From Hellea sp964576765 (lineage in GTDB: Bacteria > Pseudomonadota > Alphaproteobacteria > Caulobacterales > Maricaulaceae): DNA of 64,000 nt. The stretch lies in the NCBI GenBank assembly GCA_964576765.1, contig CAZNWH010000001.1, positions 1-64,000 on the forward strand, read 5' to 3'. Below the pieces are notes generated by a model, which saw only the letters and a program-made list of their open reading frames with translations, had not been told where the DNA came from and did no database searches. Below, piece by piece: positions 62,668-64,000 of this stretch (the first letter of the stretch is position 1; every line of letters begins with the position of its first letter). The translations under genes were made by a program, and so were the position numbers.

Positions 62668-64000
62668 ATGAGCGGTCGCGGCGAAAATCCATTCAATGTG
62701 AAACTCGGTAAGATATTTGCGCCCAGCGGGACAGGGCAGTTCTTGAGTCTGGCAGGCCGGGTTAAGCAAGCTGCGCGCGCGGGGTCAAAAAGAAAATCCG
62801 GCGGGGGGCGTTCGCGGTTCACACCGCAGGCAGAAGATATGTTTGTGCGCCGGGTTGTTGTGAAAGTCAGTCTTGTGCGTTTGGGAACGAAAGAGCTGGG
62901 CTATATGAAGCAGCACTTGGGCTATATTGAACGCGAGGGCGCGGGCCGTGAGGACGGCAAAGGTGTTTTGTATGATGATAATGGCATTGCGCCGGATCGA
63001 TCCGAGTTTGAAGAGAGTTTCAAAGAAGACCGTCATTACTTCAAAATCATCGTCTCTCCCGAAGATAGTAAAGACATGTCAAACCTCACCGGGTTTACGC
63101 GCGATTTTATGCGGCACATGGAGCGTGATCTTGAAACGAAATTAGAATGGGTGGCTGCCGATCATTATGATACGGCTGTGCCGCATACCCATATTGTTCT
63201 GCGAGGTAAAAAGGATGACGGTAAAGACCTTGTCATTCCCCGAAAATATATCGCCCATGGCATGCGCGATCTGGCAGAAGAGCTCGTGACAAAAGAATTG
63301 GGCTATGTTCGGCAAATGGATGCGGCCATGAAGCTCGCCGCAATGGTTCCCCAGCAAAGATATACATTGCTGGATCGTAGCTTCGTCAATCAAGCCAAAG
63401 ATAATATCCTCGATTTAACGGCGGGACCGCAGGCCGGGTCTGAAGCCATATGGCGCATGGATATGGGCCGGCTTAAAAAACTTGGCCAAATGGGACTTGC
63501 CCAGAAAACAGGACGGCGCATCTGGAAACTTGATGAAGCGTTTGAGCGTACCTTGCGCCGTATGGGCGAGCGCGGCGATATGATTAGAACCTATCAGCGC
63601 GCGATGAGCGAGGCCAAATTATCACGCCCAGTCTACAACGATGAGATTTACGACCCGTTTGATGCTAAAGCCGCGCCTGTTGTTGGGCAGGTCATAAAAG
63701 CCGGCATCCGTGATGATGTGAATGATCGAAGTTATTTGGTTCTCGATACAATAAATGGGGAAGCCCTTTATTTGGATGCAGGGGCGTCGTCCAATATCGA
63801 AGATGTTAAGCGCGGCATGATTGTTGAGGTTCGTCCAAAATCGATCACGCCTCGGCCTTCGGATTACACGATTGACAATATCGCGCATAAGCGCGGGGGA
63901 CATTACAGCGCTAGCGCTCATATGGATGAAGATAGCGGAGCAAGACCACAGTTCATTGAAGCCCATATCAGGCGGCTTGAAGCCATGCGCCGCGCGGGTC
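62668..64000 (+). CDS. Relaxase/mobilization nuclease (VirD2-like, DUF3363 type), truncated by window edge
   Basis: An open frame of at least 444 codons that runs off the right edge. It starts at ATG 62668 (MSGRGENPFNVK). YMKQHLGYIEREG near residues 79-91 holds candidate nicking Tyr residues. HYFKIIVSPED, and PHTHIVLRG with the HxH metal pair at residues 173/175, are the relaxase motifs, followed by a DUF3363-like C-terminal region. It would nick oriT and pilot the DNA strand in conjugation. It begins 190 bp after traF. Confidence 0.9.
   Translation, partial: MSGRGENPFNVKLGKIFAPSGTGQFLSLAGRVKQAARAGSKRKSGGGRSRFTPQAEDMFVRRVVVKVSLVRLGTKELGYMKQHLGYIEREGAGREDGKGVLYDDNGIAPDRSEFEESFKEDRHYFKIIVSPEDSKDMSNLTGFTRDFMRHMERDLETKLEWVAADHYDTAVPHTHIVLRGKKDDGKDLVIPRKYIAHGMRDLAEELVTKELGYVRQMDAAMKLAAMVPQQRYTLLDRSFVNQAKDNILDLTAGPQAGSEAIWRMDMGRLKKLGQMGLAQKTGRRIWKLDEAFERTLRRMGERGDMIRTYQRAMSEAKLSRPVYNDEIYDPFDAKAAPVVGQVIKAGIRDDVNDRSYLVLDTINGEALYLDAGASSNIEDVKRGMIVEVRPKSITPRPSDYTIDNIAHKRGGHYSASAHMDEDSGARPQFIEAHIRRLEAMRRAG

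Noticed and set aside
62452..62822. Several overlapping frames on both strands near the oriT candidate
   Set aside because: They overlap each other, the inverted repeats and the relaxase start; proline/glycine-rich compositional frames.
1..64000. CRISPR arrays, rRNA, tRNA
   Set aside because: No regular spaced repeats and no tRNA- or rRNA-like sequence noticed when reading both strands; a tRNAscan/CRISPR search was not possible here.

Overview
The window reads as alphaproteobacterial DNA, probably from a marine, moderate-GC lineage of the Maricaulales/Hyphomonadaceae or Kordiimonadales kind. This placement is inferred from the gene families (TonB receptor, spinster-type MFS, many SDRs and acyl-CoA enzymes, and a DUF736/DUF2285/DUF2840/TraF/relaxase conjugation module), not from any marker gene. 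No rRNA, tRNA or CRISPR array was seen.

Positions 1 to about 54,330 hold one dense catabolic island of 42 protein genes in about eight transcription units. (1) Minus strand 12,467 to 224: acyl-CoA ligase, acyl-CoA dehydrogenase (ACD), alpha-methylacyl-CoA racemase (AMACR), PaaG-like isomerase, a giant carboxylic acid reductase fused to an alcohol dehydrogenase, an esterase and an amidohydrolase lipoprotein. (2) Plus strand 12,609 to 15,273: ACD, second AMACR, SnoaL-like protein. (3) Minus 21,197 to 15,303: crotonase, SDR, thiolase, ligase, FAD oxidoreductase. (4) Plus 21,301 to 25,852: SDR, DUF3604 lipoprotein, SDR, azoreductase-like flavoprotein, SRPBCC protein. (5) Minus 32,567 to 25,882: ligase, MFS, MhpA-like flavin monooxygenase, GST, EthD protein, quinone-reductase-like MDR. 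(6) Plus 32,817 to 39,333: TonB receptor, crotonase, SDR, TetR regulator, GMC oxidoreductase. (7) Plus 39,512 to 43,746: DUF35 protein, thiolase-fold protein without its nucleophilic Cys, APH-type kinase, ACD. (8) Plus 43,866 to 52,970: alpha/beta hydrolase, VOC protein, HMG-CoA-lyase-like protein, class III CoA-transferase, ACD, LeuC-like, LeuD-like, nitronate monooxygenase-like protein, IclR regulator. A GPH-type MFS transporter follows on the minus strand.

A 22-bp dyad, ACTTG-N12-CAAGT, sits in the five intergenic regions that start these eight units (near 12,530, 21,262, 32,628/32,650, 39,449 and 43,768). This suggests that one regulator, perhaps the TetR protein at 37,071, controls the whole 54 kb as one regulon. 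The gene content (outer-membrane uptake, several CoA ligases, four ACDs, two racemases for 2-methyl-branched acyl-CoAs, a possible retro-aldolase, a possible gamma-hydroxyacyl-CoA kinase/ACD pair and an HMGL) points to degradation of a methyl-branched or alicyclic carboxylic compound such as an isoprenoid or steroid side chain. The real substrate cannot be read from sequence alone.

From about 54,650 the sequence becomes more GC-rich and is the start of an integrative conjugative or plasmid-like element. It holds a hairpin-rich leader, ArdA antirestriction, three small unknown genes, a ParB-like protein, a small reverse-strand gene, a structured non-coding tract, an inverted duplication of a DUF736 gene (one copy with two compensating frameshifts), a DUF2285-type protein, an excisionase-like HTH protein, DUF2840, TraF signal peptidase, an inverted-repeat region that is a good oriT candidate, and a relaxase running off the right edge. 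The catabolic island may be cargo of this element.
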